This document shows, piece by piece, positions 24,732 through 37,674 of a DNA stretch of 64,000 nucleotides (the stretch's first letter is position 1; each line of letters opens with the position of its first letter). Both the position numbers and the translations under genes were made by a program. Source of the DNA: Paracyclopina nana (taxonomy: Eukaryota > Arthropoda > Copepoda > Cyclopoida > Cyclopettidae); assembly GCA_019096065.1 (NCBI GenBank), contig JAGUCH010000009.1:5342001-5406000 (forward strand), in the 5' to 3' direction. A model generated the notes under the pieces. It was given only the letters and a program-made list of their open reading frames with translations. It was not told where the DNA came from and made no database searches.

Positions 24732-26138
24732 CGTAAAAGCCGAATGAAATAATTGCGGGGGATTCTTCAGCGTTGGCTCATGATCTTGGCGTTCAAGCTG
24801 GCGGTGTTCCGGGTTGATCGGCGTGATTCTCACATGTGCTGAACAACGAACTGAAGAGTCTCAGGCAGCAACACTTGCATTAAGCGACGACGGCGACTGC
24901 GAACGCGACGAAATTGCGAGCGGAGCGGCCGCAGCGAGCTGGAGTAGCTAAGCGTGCTTGCATGCTACGCTAACCTAGGCCACCACCACCGGGAGGGAAG
25001 AAACCCTACAGACGGACACTGCAAGAAGCCTTATTTAGTGCTACAGTCCGACTTCCTCCCCGCCTCAAGTGGGAAAAGCAACTAGCTGCTTATGCACATC
25101 GATCAGTACACAAAAAGTAGCAGCGGTTGCCTGGTTGCCTTGGTGAAATGAAACGGCCCAAACGAATACAGAAAGCCCTCTGATATGCTGATTACTTATT
25201 CAAAGCTCAACATCCCCCCCCCCAAAGCAAAGCCTTGACATGGAAACGTTTTCGAAACGAGGGTGGACTGCGACGCGTTGTTTAAAGAGAGGGATGATGT
25301 TGCGGCCCAATCGTATTTTGGCTGATAAGGAAATTTTGATAAAAGATGTGCAAACATTTTCCGTAGATCGGCATTTTTAAAAACAGCACCTGCATACATG
25401 TCATGAATGCAGAAGAGAGCCCAAATACTTTTGCAAGCTTTGTCATAATCATTATTGGCTTGTTTAAAGTTTAAACCTCCTGCATTTGCAGCTGGCAAAA
25501 ATGTACTGTTTCCTTGCCTAAATACTCATGTGAGGAGCAGCAAGCCATTAAGTGCACAAAAAACTGGCCGAAAAAGCGTTTTCTCCATGGAAACCAATGG
25601 GGAACTTGCGGAACGGCGCGACAACAAACTCACGCAACCTTCGCTCATAAATGTCAACAAAAGCACGAGGCGGCTTGAAGCATGCACAGCATAATAGCAG
25701 CAAACATCGCGAACAGCTGTTAGCTCTGCGCTGTTGCTTCTCTGCAGTGCAGAGGCCATGATAGCCTCAGCCATGCATGGGCAGCCTCCAACCGCTAATG
25801 CCCGGTGAAAGCCCTCGCAAGTCGGAGAGAGCATCTTCTTTTTTGGCACCAATTGTTGGTGGGTGTTGTCTCGGCTCTGGCGTTGGTTTCTCGCGGTCCA
25901 GGTATGACTTCTTGCCGCCGTCCGTCCCATATGGTGGGCTGTCATGTGACGTCACTGGGACTGGGCGCGCCTTCAGTGTCGGTCCGGCTTTAAAATGCGT
26001 CCATATGGTGGCGCTCGCATTTTCTGCCATGTAACATTAGCGCGGACTCGCACCGGCGGCCGCGGCCTCCTGCTCCATCTCGAGCCGGCCTCAGCAGCAG
26101 TCGACTCGGACCACGTGAGTGGACAACAGGTGCGCACC
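24732..26138. promoter_or_regulatory. Shared promoter region of the divergent CrebA pair
   Basis: About 1.4 kb separates the two start codons. It must hold both 5' UTRs and, presumably, both promoters. The part nearest CrebA-B is GC-rich and contains a perfect TGACGTCA. Overlapping frames of 60-140 residues between 25.2 and 26.0 kb look like chance frames in GC-rich DNA. Confidence 0.6.
25947..25954. promoter_or_regulatory. Consensus cAMP-response element
   Basis: TGACGTCA, the full palindromic CRE bound by CREB/ATF/CREB3 bZIP dimers, lies 185 bp before the CrebA-B start codon and within the shared promoter. This allows auto- or cross-regulation by the two gene products. That is inference from position. 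Confidence 0.5.
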
Positions 26139-29100
26139 ATGATCACATTGGACCACCCCAAGACCATGACGGACATCGAGGACCTCAACAGAACCCTCTA
26201 TGACATCGGAGCCCAGGATTTGCTGGACGTATGGGAAGCCATGGACTCGCAGGTAGGCCAAATTCGAAACTCTCAGTTAATACTGACCGGTTACGCTGGC
26301 TGGTATTGGTGCGGTATAAAGTGGCCAAAAATGGCGTGTTTCGGCCATAAAAATGCCCGCTTCGTTCCCTTGAAGTGCACCGAGGCGAATTATAATGTAT
26401 ACCGGCTTTTCAAGCCGATTCCCCGAAAATTCAATAGTAAAGGTGTTTTTTTTTCTCCTTTCCTCGAGCCGCTGCGGTTAACGCCGGTCATTGTCTTGTA
26501 TAACTCCAAACGGCATTGATTTAAAGCGGTGACTTCACTAATTTCACCGCTCTTCTGAATGAAAGTCAATTTCCATTTGAGGCATTCAACTGGATCATAA
26601 GCTGACTTGATGAGCTGCTGCAGCTCAATTTCGCAACTTTCGTCCATTTCGGAATGGGAAAAACATCGGGGCATTGCTTGAATTCAGGCTTTGATCTTCA
26701 GTCATGCAGATCACCTTTTATGGTGTCAATTCTAGCCTAAAAGAAACCAAAGTTCTATTACTAGCATAACAGTATAGCCACTTTGTTGGAGGCTGCTAAA
26801 AATAAGTGCAGCATTTATCTCATGGCCACCAGCCTCTCTCAAAGTCATTCATTTCCAATATCAACTTTGCACCAGCAGCTTTCCATCCAGCCTCGCTTGT
26901 TATGAGCTCCATTGTACTTATGCGGTGCAATCGGGTAATTTGACCTGGACGCAGGCGAAAAGTCTAAAATTTCACTGCGAAAAACCGTAAAAAGGGCATC
27001 ACGTTCTTGGAGACAAGCAGAAGAGCTGGTTTGCAATGAACACGAGGGGTTTCTTTTTTCTCAGTATACAGCTATGCCGAATTTTCTACGGGCTGCCAAG
27101 ACCATAAAAAGATAGTGAGCTTCTTAACAGCGTGGTTGCTGCTGCTGCTACTGTCCGACAAAATTGCCAAGCTGTCATTATCATTGCGGTGGTTAAATGC
27201 TGTTATGTGCAGTACAGTGAAAAATGAAATTTCAAAGGTGAAAAAAATCCATATTTTAAATTGATTTTAGGCCAATTTGAAAAATTGAAAATTTGTAGTA
27301 CTTTTCGACCAATTACTCCGGAGTAGAATGGAGGCATTTTCATGTCAAACTGCCAAATAGTTGTAGCATAATTTGGCCACGTGAAAACTACTCAAGCATG
27401 CGCCAAATAGATTGTATATTGTTTTCCTCTGTCCATCAAGCAACCACCATATTAAACTCGCGCGCGTTGAAGAAGGCAGCAAAAAATCCGCTATTTTTTC
27501 CACGCTGCCGTTGCATTTCCCAATTGATGCATTTTCTCTTTGACACGTTGCTGCTGCCATTATAGCAGCTCTGATGCTTTTTTTTTTCGGGCCCAAAATT
27601 GCTGTTGCAAAACCCTTCATTTTGGGCTGAGTCAGCTTTTCGATGCAGAACACAGGGTCAAAGTGTCAGTCTTTCAAAAGTTGATGATGAGCCTGAAATG
27701 CCAGTGCAAAATGAATGATGCATTTTTGAGTGAAAAAAAAGTCTCACAGTCTCTCAATTGCACCACTTCATAAAAGAAAAGTAAAAGGAGCAAACAGCTT
27801 TCCTGATTATAGCTGTCACTCACAAAAATGGGAAAATCCACCACTTGTGCACGCCTTATTGTTCATTATTAAAGTGAACACTTGTAGAGCGTATTAGATA
27901 TTGTCTATTTTCCCATCATCAGGCAACTGCAGCAGCATCCATTTTCACTCTAAAGTCAATAGTAGCTTGGTGCAGGTTGAAAAACACGTCTTATGGCAGC
28001 AATCCTCTTGACCGGTCCCAGACCAAGATCCGCTCCAGGTAGTGAAAAAAGCTGGCTCGTCGTCATTGCAGAAATGCCATCCTCATCTCTCAAGATGGCT
28101 GCTGCTAAGCTGCAAGTTTCGCTGCTGCTGCTTTACTCACATGTACCTAAAGACGCTAGATGAAGTAAGAGCGGCATGACATTTTCTTGGTGCAAAACTA
28201 CAAGCCACCAAATAACCGAGCTTTTCAATAGGTTCATCAATAAACCCATTGTTTTGTAGGCTTAACATATTGCTTCACAATATTCTTCGCGGAAAATATC
28301 TCACTTGATGAAGCAGTAGGGCGTTCCCGTATTGGCCTGTTTGTAAAGTTAAGTTAGGTAGAAAGTTAAGTTTACTTCAGTTCCGTTCCCAGATATTTAT
28401 GCAGGTAGAACTTAACTTAGCTTGATTCTATGTAGTACTAGCATGCTTGCCTAGCTAAGTTCAGTTGTCAAACTTAACTTAGCTACAAAAAGTGTTCTCA
28501 TATGCGTAGACAGTGACGCTCGCTTAATAGATAAAAGCTAACTTTGCTCATCAGCTGCTGATGTACAACGCGTTGACGTGTCAGCTCAGCGGTCAACCGA
28601 ACATTGCTAAAACGAACTGAACTTGGCTAGAACAAGCTAAACTTAACTGATCAAGTAAGGTTGCTGTTTTAGCAAGGTAACTTGACTAAAAATTGGAATA
28701 TGGGATCGCCCTAGTGATTTTGTTTTGCCAAATACGTTAAACTTTATGCTGAGCACGAGCCTAAAAAAGTGTCTCGTTTCGCAAGAGCAAAAAACGTCAA
28801 CAAAATTCTAACTTCTGATTGGCCATTGCTGATTTGCACCTGATTTTGATTGGTCCAATTATGTCATGCCGCTCTTTCATCAGCCAGCGTCTTTACATGT
28901 TCCATACACACACATACGGTGGGCCAAAAAATGTCTTGGGGGAAAAAATCACCTGGAAATGCCACCATGCACTCTTGAGCTGGCCTGGCTGGCTCTTCTC
29001 TGGGTATGAAGACGACAACAATAACATTTTAATGCCAACAAATTGACGAGAAAATTTCTCCATCGCCCAGCGAAAATGCCTTGAGCCTCCTACCGATTTC

Positions 29101-32100
29101 GATCATCATTTTTAAGAGGCGAAGAACTGACCTTCTTCTTCCAGCCAGAATTACTTTCATCTCTGACGCCAGAGCTGGCACCAGTCCGTGCTTCATTATT
29201 TAAAGTTCCACCTGCTCGTGCATACAGACATGATATCATGATGTAGACAGATGAAATGTTTGCTCAATTGCAGAGACTGGACTAATTAGTTATTTTTGTG
29301 CACTATTTTTTCAGGATGATTGCATCAATGGGCAGCCGTGGTCGATGTCTTCCGCAGCAGCTTCCAGCCTCTCTGACAGCCTCAACGGCCTCATCCACAC
29401 GCCCGTTCTCAAGGATAGGCTATTGACAGATTCCATGCTATTGACTTCAGCCTCCAATGCGATGGGATCTGCTCACGCCGCGGAGGAATTCCCAGTGAGC
29501 GCCGAACACTCGTATTCTTCACTAGGTGGCGCCACCTACAACAACAGTAGTACAAACAGCAGCAGCTTTGGTGGCAGCGATGCTGATTCGATGCCAGAAT
29601 CTCCTCTCAGCCTTGATGATGGTGAGCTCTCATGATTTGAATTTAATATATATTGGGAAAATTAGATTCGATTATGTTGTTGGCTACCCTAGCTCTCGAC
29701 AAGTTCAGCTGCAGGCCGAGCAGCGTTTTTATGGGCACGCTTTGCCATAGTTTTGCTCATTCTAAAGCTCATTTTTTAACCAAAACTAGCCAAATTAACA
29801 TGTCTATAGGGTAACAGTTCTTTTTAGTATGATCTGTCTTAGAGTTGAATGATTTGAGCACATCAATTTGAAAAATTAAGATTTGTTTACCACTCAGTTG
29901 ACTTGAAATCGATCCGACTTTTTTGAATCACCAGAAGAGTCATTTGTCCATTTTTCTCGTAAGCTCATAACTAGGATTCTTAAGCCAAACATGAACATTG
30001 CCCTCAATGAGTCAAATGAGCCCATAGTCTCTTCGCTTATCGCAATCAAGCAAAAGAAGTAATTTGAATTTCTGTGGCTTGGTACTGGTGTTAGGCTAAC
30101 AAGTTTAGGAAATCAGGTTACTCGCACCCACTTACCCTATATAATTCGAGTTGCTATGTCATTGCCCTTTAAAAAAGAACAGCTACAATTCTGCTATAAA
30201 TTAGCATCATCACTTTAGTGAATCAAAATGGCAAAAGCTTTTCAGAGCATCATGAAATGAGCTCCATGACAAAATGCTGATCTTGACAACAAGGACAAGT
30301 TATTACATTTTTTCGTCTTGCCAGGATTGCGACATCACAGTCATCACAGTTTAAGATTAAATCTTCGCAGACAAGTATAATGGCAATAAGCCAGTGGAGG
30401 GACAAACTTTTTCGTTAGATGGCGCTTTTTGAGCAAGTATTTTTGGAGAAGCTGCAGTGCGCGAAACCTGTCACGTGATTACGAGCGGCAATTTGATTGG
30501 CTGATCAGCGGAGCCAGGCTAGAAAAATTTGGTTTCAACAATGAAAAGCTAGGAAATTTGCATGAGTTGTACATGATTTTACGGCTTGAAATAATGCCAT
30601 CTTGTATGTAGTTTATATCGTATTTTTGAAGTTTTTGCGACAAGGGCTCGAGAATCCATGGGGTTGCCAATTTTTGATCGACTATGCAGAGCAGCCATGT
30701 CAAATGTATTTACTCAAGTTGCCGGGCTAGATGGCGCTGCGAATCTAGCAACTTTACGCCTTATAGTAAAAGTTTCAAGTTACTATTGTTGTGTTGCTAA
30801 AAAGCCTATTTTATGTTTCTCAGATATGGAGACCGAATGCTATCCTTGCATTCCTATGCATTCAGCCTCCAATCAGAAAAGGATGAACCACTCGACGGTG
30901 ACCATGGTGAAGCAGGAGCCTTTGTCAGAAGACATCAATGTTGTGGTTGATGACGAGGACACCAATGTCAACAACAACAACAACAACAGGTCCATCCTCA
31001 ACAGTGTGATGAGGCAAAAGGCCATTGCATCGACTAAACGACGAACTGGAGGCCAATTTAGAATGCAGCAACACACCGTACGGTTAACCCGGGTAAGTTC
31101 ACGTGCACGTGCTGTCAAAAACGCATGCAGCAGAGAGAAGCCTTAAGCCAAAAAAGTTTCATAACCAAAGAAGCCCTTTTCGTACATTTTATATGTATTT
31201 TCGGCCCTTGTTGAGATTTTCTTCGTGGTAATACGTGACATTTCTTTTGTGAAAGTTGAGGTGCATTTTTTTTGGTCATATCTCGAGATGTTTATACACT
31301 ACTGCTATATAGCTAGGTAGGCATGTATATAGGGAAGCTTGTGTAGACTCGAGATTTGGGCGTAGTTGACTTTGCGTTTCGTGATACGAATTGCAAATAA
31401 AGCTAATGAAGAGAGAGATAATAAAAGTTGTGAGAAAATTGCTGACGTCTTTGCCATAATTGGATCAACAACAACATTGATTCCCGAAAGATTTCTCCTC
31501 TCGCACTCCAAAAAAATATACTGATAGCGTGACGTTAGCTCATAATTTCACATCATCACTTTGGGCTGATTATTTTCACTTTGCAAGAAAGTCGATGCTT
31601 TGTAAATAGTAATTAGAAAAACGATGAATTGACTTCTTGCCCAAATTATCAAGTGTGATCAAGAATTTGGTATCTTTTTGGCTTGTGATATTTTTGCAGA
31701 TATTGCGCAAAATCAAAAAATGAAAGGCTAGCGTCAGTCAACTTTTCACTTTTTTTGGCCAAAATTGGCTTGATGGTGTAAAACCGGATAATTATATTGA
31801 ACTTGCAAGCAATTTTGACTGATTTTTCACATCTATATTAATCGTAAAAAAATATTTCAAAACACTGCCTTTGACCACCTCATTAAAATCTCCATGTTTC
31901 GCCTTCGGGTCTTTCTGCCATTTTCTGCCCTTATCAACCCTATCAAGAACCTTAAAGGGCCCAAAGCAAGCAACCTTCACTTTTAAATAGCAAAATGCGT
32001 TTGAAAATGTGCAAAAAGTGGATATTGCATTAGCACCCTTTTTCAACTGTTTAAAAATGTCAAACACACCATTTAAAGCTACATGCAGCAAATGTCGATT

Positions 32101-35100
32101 TTTTAAATAAATTATAAACGCGACTAACCAGTCAATATTGCTTGGAAGTACGAATTAGATTTTCTTTTTTTCGCTTTCAAGCCAACGTTGGCCAAAAATG
32201 TGAATAATTCAATATGCGGATTTTGCACGATATTTTCCCCAAATATTGCCTATTGTCAGTCAGGTGAACAGGGCCAGAAAAGTGGCAAATCCAGTAGATT
32301 CTGATATCCAGATATCATTTGCGAGATATATGTACATTTTTTGCAAAGTGTCCCGAGAAGAAGAAATAGAAGTCAAGGCCTATATTATTATGATTAAAGT
32401 AGCTCGTGATGGCCTCGCGTATATACCGTGCATTTCCACCATCATCACAAAGGTTACTTGAGTAAGACTCGTTCTACGACCTGAGCTGAGCTGCTCGTAG
32501 GCATTTTCTTAAATGTGAAGGATACAGGCTGATCTAAAAAAGGTGCACCACGCGGTACTGCTGCTGCGGGTGTGTCATCCTGCACCCGGATTTTCTGGCC
32601 AATGACGTCGCGAATTTCCAGGGTGCGGACGATATCCTACATAGACACTACTGCCCGTTTAAAAATCCGGGATAAGCTCTTTAAAGTTTAAATGCCCAAT
32701 AAGAGTAGTGTCCACCTTCTTATTGTGTTTAGTATTTGTGTAAAATAACTTGAAATTGCAACTTTCCCGTTTTTCTGCAGCACTAAATCCTGCCAATTTT
32801 GGGTAAACACTTGATGAAAAAGTCCATAAAAAAGGGCTTTGACTTGATGGTTTTGCATGATATTTGGATGAATTCGCAACAAAACTGGATTGCATGGTAC
32901 ATAGACTGGTTTCACGGATTCGGTTTAAATAGCATCCATTGCAGCTATGAAGTGCTAGCAGATTCTAGGAAAAATCTCGTTATCTTCTAGCTGGAAACGT
33001 GTGCTTAATTTTCACCGTAAGCTCAAGTAATCAGAGCCACATATGCGTGCGTAGCCAGAACAAACGTAATCGCATTTTGGATTTAAAAGGCCATTTTAAT
33101 GATTGATTCATAGCAGTGCAGCTAGCACTGCGCTCAAATTGCCCCCTCCTGCTAGGATTTGAACGGGAAATTATGAATTTGCCTTCCTATAGTAGAGATT
33201 TTTGTACATCATCTCAATTGATGCCAAAAAGGATCCCGTTTCTTTTCTCGAGACTGATTTAGCCTTGAGACAGGCGCAGCAGCCCAAAAAGCTCCAAATG
33301 ACTTTGTACTCCACGTACTCGCTGCCTTAATTTTTAACAGAAATGTGTATCCCTGGTGATTGTGGGAAAAAAGGCGTGTCACACAAGGTACTGCAAAAGC
33401 AAAGCTGTGAAAATGCCGGAAATCGTAATTTTTCCGCGCAAAACTTTGGCACTTGTTGGGCTTCTTGAATGAATGGCTGCTCCCCATGCTACCACAAAAC
33501 AATTCAAATGCCCCGTTCATCTACAACGACTATTTCAGTCGTAATAAAAGTCTGACAAAAAATGTCGCTATTCAGCGTACGAGTCGTGTAAGCGAGTTAG
33601 TCAAGTTAAGCGCTTGCTAGCTAGGGTTGACTAAATCAATTTGACTTGCCTTCGTTCGAGGGCTAACATTTCAGACTTACGTTGGTTCCGTCTGTCCTAA
33701 CGTTAGGATGAATCTTACAGCAAGTCAAGCCTGCAATGTCCAACAAAAACATTCTGCAAAGGCTATCATTTCACGGGATTCTTTCCAAAGTTGCATTAGT
33801 TTAGTCAACCCTAGAGGCATTGCAAACATAACACCCATCCGTAAAAGCTTCTTCAGCTAATAGAAATTCGTGGGCTGCGGCAACTTTTTCCGTTAAGTAA
33901 GGCAAGAAAGTAGCAAAAAAGTGGAGTAGATGAACAGGCCATTAATGCCCCTTTTTAATGTGTAAAGGTCATGCACTTTCTGGAGCGCGCGCGCGCGCGC
34001 GTCAAGTCCACTGTGGTCTACTTCTTGAATAGACAATCATTGGTTTCGCTCCGAATTGAAGCACATGCAGGAGTGAAACTTTTTATTGAGTAGCGCTATT
34101 TTCAGCGGGAAAAGGTCACGCTTTTGTTATTTATGATTTTACTGCAGCACAACGGTGGAGCGAAAATTCCTCCAGTTGATTAGGGACACTGAAAAGTCGT
34201 GATCATTCCGGGTCCATTAATCGATTCAGATTCGAGATGGATTTCAGCGGTTTTCTCCTACCTTGTAAAATATGCACCATCAATGCAATTAGAGAAATCA
34301 TGACCTTTGGCCGCAGCGCAGAGGAGAAAAATAGATTCGGAGGTCGTGTCATGAGTTCGGTACCGTGATTCTGCTCGAAAAATGCTTTTTTTCAAAACTA
34401 TTCTTCTTTCCTCGCGAGCTTCGTGCATCTCAACTTTCAAAGCCATTAAAAGCGTGAGGTAGGTCCAAAACAGGCCAAATATTCCATGTCATATGTATAA
34501 GAGTGTTTTTTCGCTATCACAAGCAAAAATACCAGAAGTGACTTTTCACACAACTTGTGTTTTTGGCATTTTTGCCGGTAGAATGGCGAAAAAAAAGGTT
34601 CTTCCTGCATATTTCTTCAGCCAAGCTAAAAACGTACGGCGAGGACGTCTCGAAATTCGTGCAAATGCGAAATGTCATACGCGTGAAACTTATATGCATC
34701 GAATAAATGCCAGCCACATACATTCGTGCATTTTCCTGGTTTTCCACGTTTCCATTAGACACATTTATTTCCTCTCCATTGATTCGTGAGAAAAAATTGA
34801 AAATGTTCTTGGTCAATTTCAGCCGAAACATCCACAAAGCTTGCTGAAGCAAAAGCCTGTCACACACACAATCCTAGTCACGACTTCGACGCCGTCTTCG
34901 GGAGTTCTCACGTCAGGATCTTGCTCGCTGTCATCGCCGCCGACCTCATCCAGGCTCTCCTCCACGTCCTCCGATCTCTCATCGAAGATTTCAAGCAACA
35001 TCGATCTTCATGCTTCTCTCATCTCCAATCAACCCGTAAGTAAATTATGAACTTTACACCTACTATTACACACATTCGCGCTGGGTCTCCCTGACAACAA

Positions 35101-35997
35101 CAATAACATTTATAGCGCCCTCTGGCAAACGCAGTTAAGTAAATATTTACTTTGGTGATGTGCAAATTGTAGAGGGCGCTGTGTTGCTGTTTTCAAAAGT
35201 GCTAGGTGGCCCAGCACGCCTGTGGCTCTTTATACACAAATTACACCTCATTTAGGATGTAGATTTTTTCAGGAAAAATTCAACTCAACTAACCGCTACT
35301 ACAATTTTCTCATTAACGGTTTTTATAGCCGCGCTGGTTTGTGATAATAATAGGAGCTAACTTCTTCTGTTGATAGTAAATCTGCAGCTCACCAATGTAG
35401 GGCATATAGTATATCTGTGAATTGCTCGCCAAGCCATCTGTTATTGGTTCTCTTAAGTGGACTCTACTGTTGTTGTTTTACAGACTGACGGATGTGGCAC
35501 CTTGATTCTGACAGAGGAGGAGAAGAAAACGTTGATTTCCGAGGGATACCCCATCCCATCGAAATTGCCTCTGACAAAAGCGGAAGAAAAATCCCTGAAA
35601 AAGATCAGGCGGAAGATCAAAAACAAGGTATGTATGACATTTTCTGGCCAATCCAGCCAAGTCTATAGACACATCTTCGATCACAGATTTCGGCTCAGGA
35701 GAGTCGTCGTAAAAAGAAAGAGTTTGTGGACACTCTTGAGCGGAAAGTCGAGTTAGCTGTCCAAGAATTGGAGGAATATAAGAAGAAATGCGAATTGCTG
35801 CAGAAGCAAAACTCCTCGCTGAAAACGCAGCTGAAAAGCCTGAAAAACATGGTGGCCAACAACAATTCTTTGCAGATGATCAAGCCTGATCCGGATGCAC
35901 CTCCTGGTAAGCAATACAGCTCTTACAGTTGGACACGATGATTGAGACATGGATGATTTCAGCATTTGCTTCTGGAAACGACCTAGACCTTGATTGA
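26139..35997 (+). CDS. CrebA: CrebA/CREB3-like bZIP transcription factor, paralog B
   Basis: Exons 26139-26252, 29315-29621, 30824-31092, 34823-35035, 35484-35627, 35687-35906 and 35963-35997 encode 433 residues. Order of features: an acidic N-terminus with [26 protein letters not shown] and [10 protein letters not shown] motifs; an Asn run (AAC)6 near 30974; LISNQP; then [18 protein letters not shown] and the basic region [21 protein letters not shown] (from about residue 309), and a zipper. It ends NDLDLD without a membrane segment. The exon with the CREB3-specific block is 144 bp in both paralogs, and most junctions coincide, so the pair arose by inverted duplication. Expected to drive secretory-pathway genes. 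Of the two, B has a more Ser/Asn-rich middle. The 3' end converges with IMMP1L. Confidence 0.9.
28319..28711 (-). mobile_element. TA-target MITE, family A copy 3
   Basis: A near full-length inverted copy of 5157-5548, with TA on both sides and ends GGGCGTTCCCGTATT and the complement of GGGCGATCCCATATT. It lies in intron 1 of CrebA-B. Confidence 0.8.
30384..30765 (+). repeat. Interspersed ~375-bp repeat, family C copy 2
   Basis: Lies in CrebA-B intron 2, ending about 58 bp before exon 3. It contains an open stretch translating to [16 protein letters not shown], also present in the copy at 52911-53290 and partly at 19645-20019. AGATGGCGC cores lie near both ends in direct orientation. Confidence 0.7.
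33509..33941 (+). mobile_element. Harbinger-like MITE, copy B4
   Basis: TGCCCCGTTCATCTAC at left and GTAGATGAACAGGCCA at right form terminal inverted repeats. The interior is unrelated to B1, so this is a separate subfamily sharing only the ends. It lies in CrebA-B intron 3. Confidence 0.65.
33985..34001. repeat. (GC)n dinucleotide run
   Basis: Seventeen bases of uninterrupted alternating GC in AT-rich intronic DNA, next to a MITE. Alternating GC favours Z-DNA. Confidence 0.6.
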
Positions 35998-36638
35998 ACG
36001 CGTGCTTCCCCTGCAAGATGATCATATTATAGACGACAATTTGGCATAAATCGGGCAATTGAGTGAAAAAAACCTGGTGCGTGCCTTTTTGCCTTTCAAT
36101 GCCTACAATTTATCTACAAACGTTATTTTTACCCCGTATCATTGTTATTAAGTCTTATATGTAATTGATTGAAATAAGGTTGAAGAAGATCTATAGAGTT
36201 CCAATTGCCATCAAATGTGTCACCTGTTTTATGATTGCCCACTACTACTATTTAATTCTATCAGGTTCTAAAAGGCCGATTTTATGGCCTCGTAAAATCC
36301 TCCCTCAACAGCTTCAGCTTATTTCTCCAATCAATGCTATTTGACAGGGTTTTCTCATGGAAACTTGCTGCAAGATGATTCCTTTGGTTACATATACACA
36401 CAATGAAAATGTTCTTAATTTTTTCCTTACTAAAAACTGGCTGTGAACAATGCTGTACATATAGATATTAATGTTCCATCGCATATCGTCGAACCAAGAA
36501 CAACGAAAAGAAACCACATTCCGAACAGAAATGTACAGTATGATTTCTGCAATTCCATTTTTTGCTCCCCACCCTTTGATACCCTTGAATTGGCGTCTGT
36601 ACATAGTACCTCGAAAAAAAAATTGTAAATACACATAT
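35998..36638. other. Convergent 3' region between CrebA-B and IMMP1L
   Basis: Presumed 3' UTRs of both genes. No further coding potential is supported. Confidence 0.5.
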
Positions 36639-37353
36639 TTATTCTTCGTTGACCCGCAGCACGTCTGGTTTTCTCATCCATTTTAGTGGGAACAGCTTGA
36701 GAAGCACAACGCCTTCCAGCAAACCGATAGGAACTGGACCATAATCTCTTGAATCCCAGGATTCAGTTTTGTTGTCACCTTCCAGCCACATTTGACCATC
36801 TGGAACCTGGATAAAGTTTTTCTTGTAGGCCACCTCATCACCTGGCAGAGCTATAGAGCAAATTGTGGATTTAATGCGGTTTCAGCGTAATAAAAATCGA
36901 AATTTCACCAAATCAAGCAATGTAAAAAACCTCTTTTAGGAGGACCTTCAAAAAAAGTGAATTTAGCTCACTTATGTATAAAAGAGTTTTAGTTTAGGTG
37001 TTTCTCACCATCACTTTGGATGGCGCCACTGAAGAGGGTGACAAAATAGACAAAATGCAAAAATGTATGTGCTTGCAATTTCCGTACTTAATTAGGATTA
37101 AGTTAAGCCATTACATACCTATGACACGTTTGCACACTCTTTCAGCCGGGTTTTGTGGGTGCTTGACAATGACAATGTCACCTCGGGTCAGACTGTTGGT
37201 GCGTGGAGTTGCTAAAACAATCTCACCGTCCTTGAGACTTGGTTCCATTGAGTTCTCTTCAAGTAGCCAAGGACTGACAAAGTACTGCTGAAAAGTGAAC
37301 CCAACGCACCCTAAAAATGTCGCTTTGACACCCAGCTTCCATAACAAAGACAT
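36639..37353 (-). CDS. IMMP1L: Mitochondrial inner membrane protease subunit 1
   Basis: Two exons (minus 37353-37119 and 36850-36639) encode 148 residues. This is an S26-family signal peptidase that removes sorting signals from proteins delivered to the intermembrane space, working as a dimer with IMMP2L. An N-terminal hydrophobic helix (about 8-26) precedes the nucleophile box ENSMEPS (Ser35). The general-base box CKRVIALPGDEV spans the exon junction (Lys75), and the conserved MWLEGDN...DSRDYGPVP block follows. CKRVI and the WLEGDN/DSR..YGP signature favour subunit 1 over subunit 2. It lies 322 bp downstream of PEX16 on the same strand. The single intron contains a GGATGGCGCCACTG word related to the AGATGGCGC repeat. 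Confidence 0.9.
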
Positions 37354-37674
37354 CCTATCTATAACCAGTTGTCAAATTTCTCGCTCTGAAACAAAAGAGC
37401 CATTAAAATCGAGAGAAATGTGGTTGTTCTTCTGTTAAACAGTATTACTTACAACTGGTATTGCGCTGGCTTGGAAGAAAAGTGGCGTGAGGTTTCCTTC
37501 AAGGGGTGTAAAACCCCTAGAAATATCTCATGTCTCCAGCTTTATGGGTTTGTTTACAAGTGAGAAACATAAACATTTAGGATCGGTTTGGGGCCGAGCC
37601 GGATAAAAAGCTTGCTGCGCGCATGACTACAACTCCAAAAAATAATCTTAAAATGTCAGGTAGCATGGTGATTG
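37354..37674. other. PEX16-IMMP1L intergenic interval
   Basis: Holds the PEX16 3' UTR and presumably the IMMP1L promoter. No other gene is seen. Confidence 0.5.

Noticed and set aside
25526-25945. 139-residue minus-strand frame in the CrebA promoter region
   Set aside because: It overlaps several frames on both strands in GC-rich DNA, has no family motif, and occupies the shared promoter.
30429-30611. A protein-coding gene at the shared [16 protein letters not shown] frame
   Set aside because: The frame lies inside an interspersed repeat, is disrupted in one of three copies, and the similarity extends through non-coding parts of the repeat.
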